From JANQIV01 sp050117315 (GTDB taxonomy: Bacteria; Bacteroidota; Ignavibacteria; Ignavibacteriales; Melioribacteraceae), in assembly GCA_050117315.1 (NCBI GenBank), contig JASFMY010000030.1, positions 1 to 55,794 on the forward strand: a stretch of DNA of 55,794 nucleotides. The letters are read 5' to 3'. Positions 42,188 through 50,024 of the stretch are shown here, piece by piece; within the stretch, counting starts at the first letter, position 1, and each line of letters begins with the position of its first letter. The notes beneath the pieces were generated by a model. That model ran no database searches and was not told the DNA's origin. It worked only from the letters and a program-made list of their open reading frames with translations. A program made the position numbers and the translations under genes.

Positions 42188-43243
42188 CTATTTATTTTTC
42201 TTTTTGCTCTTTTCTTCGCCATTGCCTGACTGAGTTTCAGATTCATTTTTCAGCGGCATCTCAATTGCTTTTCTTACTTCTTTTTCAATTCCAGCAAATA
42301 AATCTTCTCTTTCCAGCATAATTTGCCTGAACTGTTCTCTGCCCTGGAACCTATCATCGCCAAAACTAAACCATGCACCGCTTTTCTTTATAATATTGTG
42401 ACTTACTGCAAGATCAATTAAGTCCCCGGCTTTACTTATTCCCTCGTTGTAAAGAATATCAAACTCAACTTCTTTAAAAGGCGGGGAGACTTTGTTCTTA
42501 ACAACTTTTACCTTTGTTCTATTTCCTATTACATTTTGTCCTTCTTTAATTGCGGCAATTCTTCTAATATCCATTCTTATGGAAGCATAAAATTTCAACG
42601 CATTACCGCCGGTAGTTGTTTCGGGATTGCCGAACATTACACCAATCTTGCTTCTTAACTGGTTTGTAAAAACAACGCATGTTTTGGAACGGTTAATTGC
42701 ACCGGTTAATTTTCTTAATGCTTGCGACATTAAACGGGCTTGAACCGCCATATGAGGATCTCCCATCTCACCTTCAATTTCTGTTCTTGGAACAAGGGCT
42801 GCAACTGAGTCAATAACTATTATGTCAAGAGCGTTGCTTCTTACAAGAGTATCTACAATATCCAGCGCCTGCTCGCCGTAATCGGGTTGCGACAGCAATA
42901 GATTGTTAACATCAACTTTTAATTTTTTTGCATAGCTAACATCAAGTGCGTTTTCAGCATCAATGAATGCTGCAAGTCCGCCTTTTTTTTGTGCTTCCGC
43001 AATCATGTGCAGGCACAAAGTAGTTTTACCCGATGACTCCGGCCCGTAGATCTCAATTATTCTTCCTCTCGGTACTCCTCCTATTCCCAGTGCTTTATCC
43101 AATGACAACGACCCTGTTGAAATAGCTTCAACCTTATTTATAACACCGTCACCCAATTTCATTATAGAACCTTTGCCGTGCGTTTTTTCAATATTGAAAA
43201 TGGTATCTTCCAAGATTTTAATTTTGGCTTCTTTATCAGACAT
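42188..43243 (-). CDS. recA: Recombinase RecA
   Basis: A 351-residue RecA, standard length. Walker A GPESSGKT is at 67-74; Walker B region DIIVIDSVAAL and the L2-like loop FTNQLRSKIGVMFGNPETTTGG are present. It forms filaments on single-stranded DNA and promotes strand exchange and LexA cleavage. It is the last gene of the purC-recA run, 8 bp downstream of thpR. Its C-terminus is a Lys/Glu-rich tail. Confidence 0.99.
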   Translation of the reverse strand: MSDKEAKIKILEDTIFNIEKTHGKGSIMKLGDGVINKVEAISTGSLSLDKALGIGGVPRGRIIEIYGPESSGKTTLCLHMIAEAQKKGGLAAFIDAENALDVSYAKKLKVDVNNLLLSQPDYGEQALDIVDTLVRSNALDIIVIDSVAALVPRTEIEGEMGDPHMAVQARLMSQALRKLTGAINRSKTCVVFTNQLRSKIGVMFGNPETTTGGNALKFYASIRMDIRRIAAIKEGQNVIGNRTKVKVVKNKVSPPFKEVEFDILYNEGISKAGDLIDLAVSHNIIKKSGAWFSFGDDRFQGREQFRQIMLEREDLFAGIEKEVRKAIEMPLKNESETQSGNGEEKSKKKNK

Positions 43244-43251
43244 TGTTCCTC

Positions 43252-43809
43252 CTAGTTCAATTCAAAACTTTTTATTGTTTTATAAGTTGATCCCGATGGT
43301 TTTAATTCACTTTCCATAAGGGAAATTTTATTTATTCTGAAATTAGTTTTATCAAAGTTATAATCTAAAAAGCTATATAGCTTTTCAAAATTTTCTTTTC
43401 CTTTTATTCTTAACAAAGTAATGTGAGGTTTAAATCTTCTATTTTCTCTTTTAAATCCTAAGCCGGACAATTCTTCATCTATTCGATCAAACAAATAAAA
43501 TAATTTTTTATCGGTAAATAATCCCAGCATTAAAATCGACGGAATTCCGTTTCGTTTAAACATCCCGAATCTTTTTATTTCTGCATCTATAGAATCAACC
43601 CTTGCTAAAATATCTCCAAGCTTTTCCTCAATTGATTCAACCAATTCAATTTCTGTATCACCAAGAAATTTAAGAGTTATATGTAATTTTTCTTTGCTCT
43701 CCCACTTTACACTTGAATCAATACCGTAAATATTATTTCTAATTTCTATAATATCGTCTATTATATCTTCAGGGATTTCAGCAGAAATAAACAAGCGTTT
43801 ATTCGTCAT
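43252..43809 (-). CDS. thpR: RNA 2',3'-cyclic phosphodiesterase (2H family)
   Basis: A 185-residue 2H phosphoesterase. The two catalytic HxTx motifs are LHITLKFLG (about residues 45-53) and PHITLLRIK (about 128-136). Members open 2',3'-cyclic phosphate RNA ends. It overlaps cinA by 11 nt and precedes recA by 8 bp; the cinA-thpR-recA order is common across many phyla. Confidence 0.93.
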   Translation of the reverse strand: MTNKRLFISAEIPEDIIDDIIEIRNNIYGIDSSVKWESKEKLHITLKFLGDTEIELVESIEEKLGDILARVDSIDAEIKRFGMFKRNGIPSILMLGLFTDKKLFYLFDRIDEELSGLGFKRENRRFKPHITLLRIKGKENFEKLYSFLDYNFDKTNFRINKISLMESELKPSGSTYKTIKSFELN

Positions 43810-45055
43810 ACGAAATACCCAAAAGATGCCTTCTAAGCAGTTCCAAAGCTGCTTGCGAAGTTCTGTCTTTATTTAACAATCTGTCATCACCGAATGTAAA
43901 TTTTTTAGCCGTACAAATTTTCTCATCGCATAAACCTACATAAACCAATCCGACTTTTTTTTCTCCTGATGCCCCGGTGGGTCCCATTATTCCTGTTGTT
44001 GACAACCCGATATCCGTACAGGAAATTGCTTTAACCCCTTCTGCCATTTGTCTGGCAACTTCAATACTTACTGCGCCGTTTTCCTGGATTGTATCTTCAT
44101 TAACTTTTAACAATTCTACTTTCGCCGCATTGCTGTATGCAACCACTCCTCTTTCAAAAAACTTACTTGATCCGCTAACATTTGTAAGCCTGTTTGCAAC
44201 CAGCCCGCCTGTACACGATTCGGCAGTTGCAATTGTTAATCCTCTCTCGGTAATAATTTTTGCGATAACACTTTCCAACGTATCGTCTTCTTTACCGTAA
44301 ATATATCTTCCTATTTTACCGCGCAGTTTTTGTTCAATTTCCAGCAGCTTATTGTTGGCACTTTCCTTATCTTCCGATTCAACCGTTAACCTAAGCTTAA
44401 CGCCGTACTGGTTAGGTAGGAATGCTAATTTAGAGTCATCCAGTAATTCATCAATGTTACCAATTTTTTCGTATAGAGTAGATTCGGGAATCCCTGTGGT
44501 AAGAATGTTCTTAATTACTTTAGCGCCTTTCTTATCCGATAGTAATTCCTGCATCTTCGGAATTAGAAAATCATCTACCATTTCTTCCATTTCATAAGGC
44601 ACTCCCGGGAAAACCGCAAAATACTTTTTGCTTTTTTCAATCCATATTCCCGGCGCTGTTCCGGAATAGTTTTTAATAGGTGTTGCGATTTTAGGAACCA
44701 ATGCTTGTTCCCTATTAATTTCGGTTAATTCTCTTCCTTTTTTTGAAAATAAATTTTTAATGTCCTCCAGTACGCTGTCGTTTTGAATTAACTCGGTTTC
44801 AAAAAAATCAACAACACATCTTCTGGTAATATCATCATGTGTTGGACCTAATCCCCCGGTAACAATAACCAGATCACATTCTTCAAATGCAACCTGAAAC
44901 TCCTTCATTATCTGGTAGTAGTTATCACCAACAACAACTGTTTTATCTACATGAATATTGTTTGCAACAAGCTTACTGCTGATATAAGCAGCATTGGTAT
45001 TAACGGTTTGCCCGATTAAAATTTCATCGCCTATTGAAATAATATATGCTTTCAT
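43799..45055 (-). CDS. cinA: CinA family protein (competence/damage-inducible; NMN deamidase domain)
   Basis: A 418-residue two-domain protein. The N-terminal MoCF-like domain has SIGDEILIGQTVNTNAAYIS and VTGGLGPTHDD (pyrophosphatase part). The C-terminal PncC-type domain, from about residue 255, has TAESCTGGLVANRLTNVSGSS and STTGIMGPTGASGEKKVG, giving nicotinamide mononucleotide deamidase activity in characterised members. It acts in pyridine nucleotide salvage. It lies 5 bp downstream of pgpA. Confidence 0.95.
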   Translation of the reverse strand: MKAYIISIGDEILIGQTVNTNAAYISSKLVANNIHVDKTVVVGDNYYQIMKEFQVAFEECDLVIVTGGLGPTHDDITRRCVVDFFETELIQNDSVLEDIKNLFSKKGRELTEINREQALVPKIATPIKNYSGTAPGIWIEKSKKYFAVFPGVPYEMEEMVDDFLIPKMQELLSDKKGAKVIKNILTTGIPESTLYEKIGNIDELLDDSKLAFLPNQYGVKLRLTVESEDKESANNKLLEIEQKLRGKIGRYIYGKEDDTLESVIAKIITERGLTIATAESCTGGLVANRLTNVSGSSKFFERGVVAYSNAAKVELLKVNEDTIQENGAVSIEVARQMAEGVKAISCTDIGLSTTGIMGPTGASGEKKVGLVYVGLCDEKICTAKKFTFGDDRLLNKDRTSQAALELLRRHLLGISYDE

Positions 45056-45060
45056 AAAAT

Positions 45061-45519
45061 TTATATTTTGTTTATAAAATAGATAAACATATGAACAATT
45101 AAAAACGAATAAATCCCGGCAATAACGTCATCCAGCATAATGCCGAGTCCACCTTTAAATTTTTCAACCTGTCTTGCGGGAAAAGGTTTAAGAATATCCA
45201 TCACTCTCCAAATCACAAAAGCAAGAACTATAAAAATAATTTTTTTAGGAACAAACAATAAACTTATCCACGTTCCGGTAAATTCATCAATAGTACATTG
45301 TTTCGGGTCCTTTCCATAAACCTCTTCAAACTTATTTCCAATTTGAATCCCGATAACAAAAAAGAGAGAAATTAAAAATAACAGCAACGCAGGGTTTTCA
45401 AATCCCGGGATAAGAAAAATTCCTAATGCAACAATACTCCCGGCTGTTCCCGGGGCAACCGGGAAATAGCCGGAATAGAACCCCGACCCAACCAGTTTTT
45501 CAATAAAATTAATTTTCAA
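45061..45519 (-). CDS. pgpA: Phosphatidylglycerophosphatase A
   Basis: A 152-residue inner membrane enzyme with several hydrophobic helices and the PgpA signatures GSGFYSGYFPVAPGTAGS, TIDEFTGTWIS and GGLGIMLDDVIAG. It dephosphorylates phosphatidylglycerophosphate to phosphatidylglycerol. It overlaps pgsA, the preceding enzyme in the pathway, by 11 nt. Confidence 0.94.
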   Translation of the reverse strand: MKINFIEKLVGSGFYSGYFPVAPGTAGSIVALGIFLIPGFENPALLLFLISLFFVIGIQIGNKFEEVYGKDPKQCTIDEFTGTWISLLFVPKKIIFIVLAFVIWRVMDILKPFPARQVEKFKGGLGIMLDDVIAGIYSFLIVHMFIYFINKI

Positions 45520-46105
45520 ATGTGAAGATACTTTTAATTAGTTTTTTATTTTTAATTGAATATGTTATACCCGTCCAGAGAGTAAAAAGCGTAATGAAAA
45601 GCATTGTATAAAAAATAAAATCCGGGTCTGTTAAATGCGCGAATATTTTTTCATTCCCTTCGTAAATCCAATCCACTGTTTTTAATACAAAAACACACAA
45701 TAAATAATAGATAAAGGCCATTTGAAAAAAAGTTTTCCACTTCGCCGATTTTATCGTGTTTACGGATTTATTTTTTATCTCGGCATAAAACCTTAAAAAA
45801 GTAATTAAAAAATCTCTGATTACGATTATAAGCACCATCCACAAAGCTAATACATTAAGATATACAAACGCAAAAAAAGCAGTAGACGTTAAAATTTTAT
45901 CGGCAAGAGGATCTAAAAATTTGCCGGATGCCGTAATATAGTTAAACTTTCTTGCAAGCCATCCATCATACCAGTCGGTAATTGCAGCAATAATAAATAC
46001 AACTATAGACAACTGTTTATAAAAAGGATCATCGGAAATAAATAATATTAAAAATACCGGTGTTAAAATTATCCTTAAGACTGTTAGCTGATTTGGAAGT
46101 ATCAT
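45509..46105 (-). CDS. pgsA: CDP-diacylglycerol-glycerol-3-phosphate 3-phosphatidyltransferase
   Basis: A 198-residue CDP-alcohol phosphatidyltransferase. The active-site motif DG-x2-AR-x8-G-x3-D-x3-D is visible as DWYDGWLARKFNY followed by SGKFLDPLADK. About four to five membrane helices. It makes phosphatidylglycerophosphate, the substrate of PgpA encoded next. It follows the DUF971 gene by 6 bp. Confidence 0.95.
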   Translation of the reverse strand: MILPNQLTVLRIILTPVFLILFISDDPFYKQLSIVVFIIAAITDWYDGWLARKFNYITASGKFLDPLADKILTSTAFFAFVYLNVLALWMVLIIVIRDFLITFLRFYAEIKNKSVNTIKSAKWKTFFQMAFIYYLLCVFVLKTVDWIYEGNEKIFAHLTDPDFIFYTMLFITLFTLWTGITYSIKNKKLIKSIFTFEN

Positions 46106-46111
46106 TATTCT

Positions 46112-46402
46112 TTATTCAGATAATCTTAATAATTCATTGAATTCATAAATTCCGGTGTTATGACCGTCTTTCCAGGTAATTCCAACTCCATACTGACCAA
46201 CCATATTAATTTGGGAAACCGCCAATTGTTCGTTTGAAAAAATCGGGATATAAGTTTTACTTTGTTCATCTCTTGCAGCATTACAAACAGCACACGGACA
46301 GTATCTCCTCAAATTGGATAATTTAATTTCACTATTTGAATTATTATCCCAGTCAATAGATAAAAAATTTTCCTCTTTTATTTGAATTTTTTTTGGAGAC
46401 AT
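46112..46402 (-). CDS. DUF971 (GBBH-like) domain protein
   Basis: A 96-residue small protein. LSIDWDNNSNSEIKLSNLRRYCPCAVCNAARDE and the closing YGVGITWKDGHNTGIYEFNEL match DUF971, the fold of the N-terminal domain of gamma-butyrobetaine hydroxylase. Stand-alone members occur near iron-sulfur or folate genes; no specific function is proven. The CPCAVC cysteines may bind metal. It lies 2 bp after purC. Confidence 0.9.
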   Translation of the reverse strand: MSPKKIQIKEENFLSIDWDNNSNSEIKLSNLRRYCPCAVCNAARDEQSKTYIPIFSNEQLAVSQINMVGQYGVGITWKDGHNTGIYEFNELLRLSE

Positions 46403-46404
46403 TA

Positions 46405-47298
46405 TTAAATCTTTTCCCCGGTCAATTGATATAGTGCATCAATATATTTTTTGCTTGTATTTTCAATTACTTCATCCGTGAGATCGGGCGCCGGAGGTTT
46501 TTTATTAAAATTGATTGATGTCAAATAATCCCGCACGTATTGTTTATCGTAACTTTCCTGACCCTGTCCCAGAATATACTTATCATTCGGCCAAAAGCGG
46601 GATGAATCGGGCGTCAAAATTTCATCAATTAAAATTACTTTTCCGTTATAACGGCCGAACTCCAATTTAGTATCCGCTAAAATTATTCCTTTTGTTAAAG
46701 CATAGTCTGCACATTTTGTATAGATATTTAAAGTAGCGTTTTTTACTTCCTCGTAAGTTTCTTTACCAATAATCTCGATTGCTTTTTCTTCTGTTATATT
46801 TTCATCATGTTCGCCAATCTCTGCTTTAGTTGAAGGAGTAAAAATCGGCTTTTCAAATTTCTCCGACTCTTTTAATCCTTCCGGTAATTCAATTCCGCAG
46901 ATCATACCGGTTTTCCGGTAATCCTTCCAGCCTGATCCTGTAATATATCCCCTTACAATACATTCCAGTTGAATCAATTCTGCTTTTTTAACAAGCATTG
47001 ATCTATTCTGAAGAACCTCTTTATATACATGACATTCTTCGGGGTACTCATCAACATTCATGGTTATAAAATGATTTTCAATAATGTCGCTTGTATAGTC
47101 AAACCAAAATTTTGAAATCTTCGTAAGTACTTCGCCTTTTTGGGGAATACCCTGGTTCATTATTACATCGTAAGCAGAAATTCTATCTGTAGAAACAATT
47201 AAATAATGTTCTCCCAAATCGTAAATGTCTCTAACTTTTCCTCTTTTAAATAGGTTTAGATTCTCAAAATTTGTTTGCGTAACTACATTATTAAACAT
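46405..47298 (-). CDS. purC: Phosphoribosylaminoimidazole-succinocarboxamide synthase
   Basis: A 297-residue SAICAR synthetase, the longer (yeast Ade1-like) type rather than the ~240-residue E. coli form. Motifs FKRGKVRDIYDLG, VSTDRISAYDVI, ECIVRGYITGSGW and DEILTPDSSRFWP are evident. It ligates aspartate to CAIR in purine synthesis. GGGAG precedes the ATG. First gene of a seven-gene run ending with recA. Confidence 0.97.
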   Translation of the reverse strand: MFNNVVTQTNFENLNLFKRGKVRDIYDLGEHYLIVSTDRISAYDVIMNQGIPQKGEVLTKISKFWFDYTSDIIENHFITMNVDEYPEECHVYKEVLQNRSMLVKKAELIQLECIVRGYITGSGWKDYRKTGMICGIELPEGLKESEKFEKPIFTPSTKAEIGEHDENITEEKAIEIIGKETYEEVKNATLNIYTKCADYALTKGIILADTKLEFGRYNGKVILIDEILTPDSSRFWPNDKYILGQGQESYDKQYVRDYLTSINFNKKPPAPDLTDEVIENTSKKYIDALYQLTGEKI

Positions 47299-47490
47299 TC
47301 TTTCTCCCTTAAATTTGCATTGAAATATAAATAGACGTCCCCCTTAATTCAACTTGATAAATAAATATAATTTTTTCTATTCAGCGATAAATTGAAATTA
47401 TCACAAAAGAAAGGCAGACAGTCTATTCTATTTAAAAACAACAGTTATATTCTATTTCACTATTCAAAAGTCAAAATTATGATTAGAAAA

Positions 47491-47520
47491 TTGACAGTGT
47501 AGTATCATTTTAGTATCATT
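47491..47520 (+). promoter_or_regulatory. hicAB promoter with overlapping direct repeats
   Basis: TTGACA (47491-47496) and TATCAT (47514-47519) are spaced by 17 bp, as for a sigma-70 promoter. The direct repeat TAGTATCATT occurs at 47500-47509 and 47511-47520, 11 bp apart (one helical turn), overlapping the -10 box, where the HicB repressor would be expected to bind. The ATG follows the -10 by only 5 bases, so the transcript would be leaderless or nearly so. Confidence 0.6.
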
Positions 47521-47524
47521 GTGT

Positions 47525-47731
47525 ATGCCAAGAAAAATTAGAGAATTAATTAAAGATTTATTAAATGCCGGATTTGTAAATAGAGACGGAAAAGGCAGTC
47601 ATAAAAATTTTATTCATAAAAAAGGTGTTGCCATAACTATATCAGGTAAACCTGGAGATGATGCAAAACCTTATCAGGAAAAATTAGTTAAAAGAAAAAT
47701 CGAGGAAGTTAAAAATGAAAGAAAAAGATAG
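47525..47731 (+). CDS. hicA: HicA-family mRNA interferase toxin
   Basis: A 68-residue HicA of double-stranded RNA-binding-like fold; the start is the ATG at 47525, not the in-frame TTG six bases earlier. MPRKIRELIKDLLNAGFVNRDGKGSHKNFIHKKG contains the catalytic His in GSHKNF. It cleaves mRNA when free of HicB. It overlaps hicB by 17 nt. Confidence 0.9.
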   Translation: MPRKIRELIKDLLNAGFVNRDGKGSHKNFIHKKGVAITISGKPGDDAKPYQEKLVKRKIEEVKNERKR

Positions 47732-48044
47732 ATATATAAAATTAGTAGAATGGTCTGAAGAAGATGATTGTTACGTTGGCTCAATTCCCGGATGGATTGG
47801 AAAATGCTGTCATGGAGATGATGAATATTTAGTTTACAAGAAATTAGACAAAATTTTAGAAGAATGGATAAGTATTTATAAAAATGATAATATAAAACTG
47901 CCTGAATCAACAAATAAAAAATATTCAGGAAAGCTTATATTCAGAACTGATCCTGAAACACATAAAATATTAAGTCTTCGTGCAGCAAATGAAGGAAAAA
48001 GTTTGAATAGTTATTTGAACCAGAAAATAAAAAAAAGTTTGTAA
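47715..48044 (+). CDS. hicB: HicB-family antitoxin
   Basis: A 109-residue antitoxin. The N-terminal partial RNase H-like fold has YIKLVEWSEEDDCYVGSIPGWIG. The C-terminal GKLIFRTDPETHKILSLRAANEGKSLNSYLNQKIKKSL is a ribbon-helix-helix DNA-binding domain. It neutralises HicA and probably represses the pair through the repeats at 47500-47520. A hairpin GTGAAAT TATT ATTTCAC (48105-48122) lies 60 bp downstream. Confidence 0.9.
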   Translation: MKEKDRYIKLVEWSEEDDCYVGSIPGWIGKCCHGDDEYLVYKKLDKILEEWISIYKNDNIKLPESTNKKYSGKLIFRTDPETHKILSLRAANEGKSLNSYLNQKIKKSL

Positions 48045-48104
48045 TGTAATCTTATGTAATTCCTCCAAGTTTTTTTAAACTCCAAAATCAAACTTATCGA
48101 ATTG

Positions 48105-48193
48105 GTGAAATTATTATTTCACTTGTGGTCAAGGATAGTCATTCATGGCCATCTATTGTTTAAACAAAAAATGACTACGAGTGGCCTAATGAC
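48105..48193. repeat. Clustered palindromes downstream of hicB
   Basis: Three dyads lie close together: GTGAAAT/ATTTCAC (48105-48122, loop TATT); GTCATTCATGGCCA (48138-48151) with TGGCCTAATGAC (48182-48193); and, inside these, the perfect 12-nt palindrome TTGTTTAAACAA (48156-48167) plus TAGTCATT/AATGACTA (48136-48143, 48170-48177). No T-run follows any of them. Possibly a terminator region for hicB or a regulatory site of the divergently spaced transporter. Confidence 0.45.
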
Positions 48194-48281
48194 AACACAT
48201 GACGAATATTTTATTCCTTGCAGTTTATTTTGAACCCCTTTATCTTTGAAACTTTCGAAGAATACTGAATAAGGATTTTTC

Positions 48282-49823
48282 ATGTCTAACACTAAGATTT
48301 CCCTAAAAGAATTCCCGCAAACTTTCTGGATAGCCAATACCATGGAAATATTTGAAAGAATGGCGTGGTACGGCTTTTTCGCTGTTTCATCACTTTATAT
48401 TACAGGCGCTGTTGAAGACGGCGGACTTGGTTTTTCCGATGAAGACCGGGGTGTTCTGCAAGGAGTTGTTACCTTTTTTTTATATTTATTCCCTGTTGTT
48501 TCCGGCGCTTTGGCAGATAGATACGGTTTTAAGAAATTACTTTTTGCTGCTTTTGTAATTTTGGTTCCATCATATTATTTACTGGGACAATTAAAAACTT
48601 TCCCGACTTTTTTCTTTGCGTTTATGCTTGTGGCGCTCGGCGCCGGTACTTTTAAGCCGGTTATTATAGGTACGATTTCAAAAACAACCAACGAAAAAAC
48701 CGGCTCTATGGGATTCGGAATTTTTTATATGATGGTTAATATCGGCGGATTCTTAGGTCCCATTATAGCAGGTATTGTAAGAGCAATTTCCTGGGATTAC
48801 GTTTTTATAGCATCTGCATGCTGGATAGCAATTAATTTTATTTTTGTTTCTTTATTTTATAAGGAACCTGTAATTCAAACCGAAGAAAACCAAAGCAGAA
48901 AATTGAAGGATGTTTTCGGCGGAATGGTTGAAGTACTAGGCAACGGCAGGTTTTTCCTATTCGTATTTGGTTTGATTTTAATTTTAGTGATGGGCTCAAA
49001 GTTTACTTCCGATAACACAGTTACCTGGGCACAAATTTCTTTAATTTGCCTGGTATGGATTATTATAAATGTTGCTTATGACTTTCTATTGAAAAAAAAT
49101 ACGAATTCGAATAAAAGCTGGTATTTGCTGCCAATGAAACTTGGGGATTGGCGCTTTGGTTTATTTCTTCTTTTAATGTCCGGATTCTGGGTAGCATTCA
49201 ATCAAATATTTTATACATTACCCTTACACATTAGAGATTTCACCGATACTTCCGATTTATTCAATTTTATGTATAACTCACTAAGTTTTATCGGCTTGGA
49301 TTCCGTTGCTGAATCACTTAACAGCGGCATGGTAACCGAGGGACAGGTAAATCCCGAATATATCATAAATATAAACGCTCTCGGAATTGTTTTATTCCAG
49401 GTTATAGTTTCCTATTTTGTTACAAGGTTAAAACCTTTCACAACTATTTTCTGGGGCACAATAATTTGTATAGTTAGTTTTGTAATTTTAATCTGGGGTT
49501 CAACCGGGTGGATAGTCGCAGCAGGAATTTTTGTATTCTCGTTCGGTGAAATGATGGCAAGTCCTAAACAAAAAGAATACACAGGCAGAATTGCTCCACC
49601 GGACAAAGTTGCAATGTATATGGGTTATTTCTACTGGTGTGTCGCTCTTGGTAATTTATTCGGAGGAATTCTCTCAGGACAAATGTACGGACTGTTTGCC
49701 CGCGATATGCAAAGACCGGATTTGATGTGGGCAGTGTTTGCGGCAATTGGTGTTTTAACTTCCGTACTGATTTATTTTTACGATAAGCTGGTTATTAAGA
49801 AAAATGAACAACTTATAACTTGA
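48282..49823 (+). CDS. MFS transporter, POT (peptide) family-like
   Basis: A 513-residue, 12-14-helix transporter. The first helix has EIFERMAWYGFFAVSSLYI, the proton-coupled oligopeptide transporter signature (ExxERFxYYG-like), followed by SGALADRYGFKK and FKPVIIGTISKTT. It may take up di- or tripeptides with protons; the typical ExxERF is altered to ExFERM, so the substrate is uncertain. Single gene. Confidence 0.8.
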   Translation: MSNTKISLKEFPQTFWIANTMEIFERMAWYGFFAVSSLYITGAVEDGGLGFSDEDRGVLQGVVTFFLYLFPVVSGALADRYGFKKLLFAAFVILVPSYYLLGQLKTFPTFFFAFMLVALGAGTFKPVIIGTISKTTNEKTGSMGFGIFYMMVNIGGFLGPIIAGIVRAISWDYVFIASACWIAINFIFVSLFYKEPVIQTEENQSRKLKDVFGGMVEVLGNGRFFLFVFGLILILVMGSKFTSDNTVTWAQISLICLVWIIINVAYDFLLKKNTNSNKSWYLLPMKLGDWRFGLFLLLMSGFWVAFNQIFYTLPLHIRDFTDTSDLFNFMYNSLSFIGLDSVAESLNSGMVTEGQVNPEYIININALGIVLFQVIVSYFVTRLKPFTTIFWGTIICIVSFVILIWGSTGWIVAAGIFVFSFGEMMASPKQKEYTGRIAPPDKVAMYMGYFYWCVALGNLFGGILSGQMYGLFARDMQRPDLMWAVFAAIGVLTSVLIYFYDKLVIKKNEQLIT

Positions 49824-49872
49824 TTCACCTTAATTTTAGAGCTGTGGTTTTTGCTGAGGCTTTATTATTAAG

Positions 49873-50013
49873 TCACGTTACGCAAATTGTATTGTATTAA
49901 TCATAATCCTAATCTTAAACATAACTTCTTAATCTTTATCTTAATCATAATCTTCTTCATCTTTTTTTAGAGTATGATTAGGATTAAGAGTAAGAATTCC
50001 CTGCGTAAGGTGA
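49873..50013. repeat. MITE-like palindromic element
   Basis: The ends TCACGTTACGCA (49873-49884) and TGCGTAAGGTGA (50002-50013) are inverse complements at 11 of 12 positions. Nested inside, TAATCCTAATC (49904-49914) and GATTAGGATTA (49976-49986) are exact inverse complements. The middle is a T-rich run of TTAATCATAATC-like units. About 141 bp, non-coding, between two convergent genes (the MFS stop and the histidine kinase stop). Confidence 0.6.
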
Positions 50014-50024
50014 GTTATTAAATA

